Below are positions 61,021 through 64,000 of a stretch of DNA of 64,000 nt, piece by piece (position 1 is the first letter of the stretch; every line of letters starts with the position of its first letter). The notes below the pieces were generated by a model. It was not told the DNA's origin. It did not search any database and worked only from the letters and a program-made list of their open reading frames with translations. This DNA comes from Spinacia oleracea (taxonomy: Eukaryota > Streptophyta > Magnoliopsida > Caryophyllales > Amaranthaceae), in contig NC_079492.1 of NCBI RefSeq assembly GCF_020520425.1, positions 139,008,361 to 139,072,360 of the forward strand, read 5' to 3'. Both the position numbers and the translations under genes were made by a program.

Positions 61021-61470
61021 TGTTGGCTTATTGTGATTTGTGACTGTTTGGGCTCCCAATTGATTCTCAATTGGGCCACTAAGTCCAAAGCCCAATGGCT
61101 CTAAACAAACAGCATCAAACCCACCAATGGCTAGTCAGCCATCCATCAAGGCCCAAGGCCCAAAAGCAATAAATGACCTATGGGCATTTATTATGCAAAC
61201 ACTATAAATAGGCCGCCAAGGCTCACACCTCAAGGTACGTCCAATTTATCGCCTTAAGACTACTCTTCTAGAGAACTTCTCTCTAGAATCCGAGCATCGT
61301 TCTTACTTAGGCATCGGAGGGGCTTTCCTCGGAAACACCCCCGAGGCTAGTGACTTTGCTCTTGTGCAGGTGAATTCGGACTCTACTCATTCAAACAAGC
61401 AAGATCTTCAACACATACAAAAGGGCCTTCATTCGAAGCCCATTGTTTCCATCTTTACAACACCGGAACA
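61021..61470 (+). repeat. 5' LTR of the gypsy element
   Basis: About 450 bp, TGTTGGCTTA...CCGGAACA, with a TATA box ACTATAAATAGG at 61200-61211 and several GGCCCAA motifs before it. The right LTR is beyond the window, so the ends are inferred from TG/CA and primer-site position. Confidence 0.75.
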
Positions 61471-61531
61471 ATTTGGCGCCGTCTGTGGGGAAGAACACTA
61501 CAATTTGGCGCCGTCTGTGGGGAAGAACACT
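61468..61531 (+). repeat. Primer-binding site region duplicated in tandem (2 x 32 bp)
   Basis: ACAATTTGGCGCCGTCTGTG and the next 12 bases occur at 61468-61499 and again at 61500-61531 without a gap. Each copy holds a full TGGCGCCGTCTGTGGGGA site. Only the first is at the standard distance from the LTR end. Confidence 0.92.
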
Positions 61532-61572
61532 TCAAAGCCTTTGAAAGACATCAATCACCTCTTTCCGCGAAA

Positions 61573-63510
61573 ATGGTGAATGATGTTGTTAACAACAATG
61601 ACGACGATATGATGGTGCGGTCAGATTCAGAATCTGACCAAGAGGAACACCCTCAATCGATGGCGAGGTCACAGCCAAGCAGAGCTACGACCGCCACAAA
61701 TGCAGGACCTCCGATTCCAACTAGGGAAGAGCTCACTGCGGCCATGACCATCATGCAAAACTTCCTCTTCAATGAGAAGCAGCAAGGACTGGCAAATGAC
61801 CGCAGAGAAGAGAGGAGGACCAGGCGAAGGCTGAACGAGCCACCCAGTGCGGAAGTGTCTAGACCCGAACGAGAGCTCCTTCCCTTGACAGGTACACACT
61901 TGACGTCGAGGTGGATGGAAAGCACGTGGGACACCCAAAAAAGGGCACAACAGCAACCAGATTGGTTTGCGAGACCATCGCCTACTCCAACAGCTCTCCA
62001 AAGCGAATCGACTACTCGTAACACTCGGGTCCGAAGCTCGGTGCTCAGCAGGTTGAGGCCCTCGGTCCACTCAAGGTTAAGACCCTCGATCCATACGAGA
62101 CTCAGGGTGGGCGAGCCAAGCAGATCTGGCGAACGACCCGAAGTCAGTAGCCGAGAGAGAAGAAGAGACAGGAGGCATGATCGAACCCCTAGCCCCCATC
62201 GTACGCCCGAACGTTCTAATCACAGAACCTCGGCAAACGAAGGCATCAGGGCTAGACTCGGGAAAAGAATCATGACTCCCACGTCATCCCCTTTCTCGGA
62301 CGAGCTGATCATGGAAGAAATACCGAAGGTAAGACTGCCAGCGCACCTGACCTACAGCGGAATCACAGATCCGAGGGATCATGTCATCTCCTACGAGCAG
62401 CAAATGTTCTTGAGTCCCTACTCCGAAGCATGTTGGTGTAAATATTTCCCAACCACGCTAACCGGAGTGGCGGGAGAGTGGTTTAGATCGCTGCCGAAGG
62501 GATCGATCAAGAGCTGGAAAAAGCTAAAAAAGAGATTCTGCACACAGTTCGTGAGCAACAATCGCCCCGAGCGAACCACAGCAGAACTGACCTCAATCCA
62601 ACAAGAAAGAGACGAAAGTCTGAGAGAATTCATGGCCAGATTCATGAAGGAATCAACAAACATACCGAACTTGCAGCCAGACGTGGCCATCTTCGCCTTG
62701 AAGCACGCGCTCCAGGAAGGGAAGTTCCGTGACGAACTCTCAATGAAGAACCCCTCCAGAATAGCTGACGTGCTCCAAATGGCTGATGCGTTCATCAGAA
62801 CCAAAGAGTTTAACAAGGCCGCCGCAAGATTGAAGGGATCGTCGGATCCGAGAGACACAAAGAATACCCAGAGCAAGCCCGAGGGCAGCTCAAGGAAGGG
62901 GAAAGAGAAAGTAGGAGCTAGAGAGATGAGCCCGAAGAAAGACGGGAGAAGGGGTGAACTTCAACCCAAGTACACCAACTACACTCCACTAGCTCTGCCC
63001 CGAAAAGAGATATTTAGCCTCAACAGAAATGACGAAAAGTGGAAACTACCTAGGAAGCTCAAGTCCAACCCAGCTCGGAGAAACAAGAACAAATGGTGCG
63101 AGTTTCATGATGACTTCGGTCACCACACCGAGGAATGCAACTCGCTGAAAGACAACATTGAGGACCTCGTTCGCCGAGGCTACCTGAAACAGTACTTGTT
63201 AGACCGAAGGGAGGAAAAAGAAAAGGCCGCAAGCGGCAAACAACACGAGCAACCCCAGAAAAGGGTCTACGAAGCAACAGGGCACAAGAAGAATGACATC
63301 CTAGTGGTGTTCGGGGGACAGAAGTCTGGCCAGGCCAGCAAAAAACACCTAAGAGCCCTCTCCCATCGGGTCAACTTCAGCGCGGTGGGAGACAACCAGC
63401 CACACCCCCCGAACATGACCTTCACTGCTGATGATTGCTTCGGAGTCCAGTACAAACATGACGATCCTCTGGTCATTTCCATGGACCTCAATAACCACAA
63501 CGTACATTGA
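61573..63510 (+). CDS. Gypsy gag polyprotein, ended by a stop in front of the protease
   Basis: 645 residues from the ATG at 61573. The N-terminus is acidic, followed by an Arg/Ser-rich segment with a repeated SRLRPSxHxRLR unit (about residues 155-180). A Retrotrans_gag core follows: LPAHLTYSGITDPRDHV, TGVAGEWFRSLPKGSIKSW, RFCTQFV, QERDESLREFMARFMKES. Then comes a His-containing knuckle CEFHDDFGHHTEEC at about residue 513 and a basic C-terminus. It ends at a TGA (63508-63510) directly before a protease-like stretch in the same frame. Gag forms the particle and packages RNA. In related elements gag and pol are usually one frame, so the stop is probably a mutation. Confidence 0.9.
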   Translation: MVNDVVNNNDDDMMVRSDSESDQEEHPQSMARSQPSRATTATNAGPPIPTREELTAAMTIMQNFLFNEKQQGLANDRREERRTRRRLNEPPSAEVSRPERELLPLTGTHLTSRWMESTWDTQKRAQQQPDWFARPSPTPTALQSESTTRNTRVRSSVLSRLRPSVHSRLRPSIHTRLRVGEPSRSGERPEVSSRERRRDRRHDRTPSPHRTPERSNHRTSANEGIRARLGKRIMTPTSSPFSDELIMEEIPKVRLPAHLTYSGITDPRDHVISYEQQMFLSPYSEACWCKYFPTTLTGVAGEWFRSLPKGSIKSWKKLKKRFCTQFVSNNRPERTTAELTSIQQERDESLREFMARFMKESTNIPNLQPDVAIFALKHALQEGKFRDELSMKNPSRIADVLQMADAFIRTKEFNKAAARLKGSSDPRDTKNTQSKPEGSSRKGKEKVGAREMSPKKDGRRGELQPKYTNYTPLALPRKEIFSLNRNDEKWKLPRKLKSNPARRNKNKWCEFHDDFGHHTEECNSLKDNIEDLVRRGYLKQYLLDRREEKEKAASGKQHEQPQKRVYEATGHKKNDILVVFGGQKSGQASKKHLRALSHRVNFSAVGDNQPHPPNMTFTADDCFGVQYKHDDPLVISMDLNNHNVH

Positions 63511-64000
63511 GTGTTAGTCGACGGAGGAAGTGCCGTCAATATCATCTTCAGAAACTGCTTCGAGCAGCTGATCCTCGAAGAACCAGAGGAAGCACTGACG
63601 AAAGTCAGTTATCCTCTGATCGGATTCAACGGATCCGCAGCTATCCCTCGAGGAAAGATCACCCTGCCAGTCACAGTGGGTGAAGGCCAAGCAGCAAAAA
63701 CCCTTCGGGACGAATTTTTGGTGATGGACTGCGACTCCGTATACAACGTAATCATGGGGAGAACCATGATTCACAAGATGCAAGCAGTCCCCTCCACATA
63801 CCACCAGCTGATGATATACGTCTCGGATGCAGGATTCGCCGAACGAATCAGAGGTGATCAAGAAGTGGCGAGAAGAACCTGCCACACTGCTGTCCGAAAG
63901 CCCAAACTAGGGGACGGCCCCGAGGAAGAAAAAGGAGCTACGGGAGAGGAAAGCGAGGCAAAAAGGAGAAGAGCAAGCACGAGCAGCTTGTCCCCCGCAG
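63511..64000 (+). pseudogene. Gypsy aspartic protease and start of pol, open to the window end
   Basis: The same frame as gag continues after the TGA with VLVDGGSAVNIIF, an aspartic-protease active site (D-G-G-S in place of the common D-T/S-G-S), then LIGFNGSAAIPRGKITLPV and the second conserved part NVIMGRTMIHKM. It stays open to the window edge. Protease cuts the polyprotein. The open frame after the stop shows the stop is recent, or is read through. Confidence 0.8.

Larger units (their letters stand above)
61021..64000 (+). mobile_element. Ty3-gypsy element, Tat/Retand-like, 5' part only
   Basis: A 450-bp LTR is followed by a gypsy-type primer-binding site (TGGCGCCGTCTGTGGGGA), then a long gag and the start of pol (aspartic protease). 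The window ends inside pol, so RT, integrase and the 3' LTR are not seen. The LTR is bounded by TG at 61021 and CA at 61470. The primer-binding site and the short histidine-rich knuckle CEFHDDFGHHTEEC are typical of the Tat/Ogre/Retand side of gypsy. The 5' target flank is TCGAACT. Confidence 0.9.

Overview
The window is plant nuclear DNA, AT-rich and repeat-dense, from a dicot. Evidence: spliced genes with GT-AG introns, a single-exon ubiquitin-S27a fusion gene with telo-box and TGGGCY promoter motifs, and almost every plant transposon class. The many TA-flanked MITEs ending CTCCGT/ACGGAG recall Amaranthaceae (spinach/beet/quinoa type) genomes. That placement is from memory of repeat families and was not tested.

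Host genes. (1) A small secreted 8-cysteine lipid-transfer-like protein, minus strand, two exons (4106-4898). (2) Ubiquitin-40S ribosomal protein S27a (10063-10533). (3) A BYPASS1/ROH1-like (DUF793) protein, two exons (29470-31217). (4) A 16-exon organellar monodehydroascorbate reductase (35468-47954), whose intron 4 carries a complete Ty1-copia element that itself contains a Stowaway MITE. (5) A heavy-metal-associated-domain protein of the HIPP class, three exons (51530-53515). A 140-codon reading frame at 54995-55417 is an unrecognised candidate. The genes are functionally unrelated neighbours; nothing suggests a cluster or pathway.

Layout. 1-3430: a copia LTR at the window edge and a decayed copia pol. 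4.1-4.9 kb: LTP-like gene. 5.4-5.94 kb: LINE 3' fragment. 6.2-7.2 kb: Mutator-type non-autonomous element. 7.6-9.6 kb: Stowaway MITE and a minus-strand Helitron. 10 kb: S27a gene. 11-18.5 kb: intergenic DNA with hAT-like and Tourist-like MITEs, a TTATC array, a TA microsatellite and a tandem repeat. 18.5-26.2 kb: a small Mutator-type element split by a very young Sirevirus-like copia element and a Stowaway MITE. 26.8-28.5 kb: another Stowaway and a tRNA-derived SINE. 29.5-31.2 kb: ROH1-like gene. 31.6-34 kb: two Mutator-type elements side by side. 35.5-48 kb: MDAR gene. 51.5-53.5 kb: HIPP gene. 55.5-55.95 kb: compound mini/microsatellite. 56.5-60.4 kb: a LINE whose ORF2 is broken by one 7-bp duplication. 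61-64 kb: the 5' end of a Ty3-gypsy Tat/Retand-like element, cut by the window edge.

I found no clearly new biological system. The strongest points are: the young Sirevirus-like element without usable polymerase, which implies mobilisation in trans; clean insertion histories readable from target-site duplications; a tandem duplication that copies the MDAR intron-6 splice donor; and a duplicated primer-binding site in the gypsy element.
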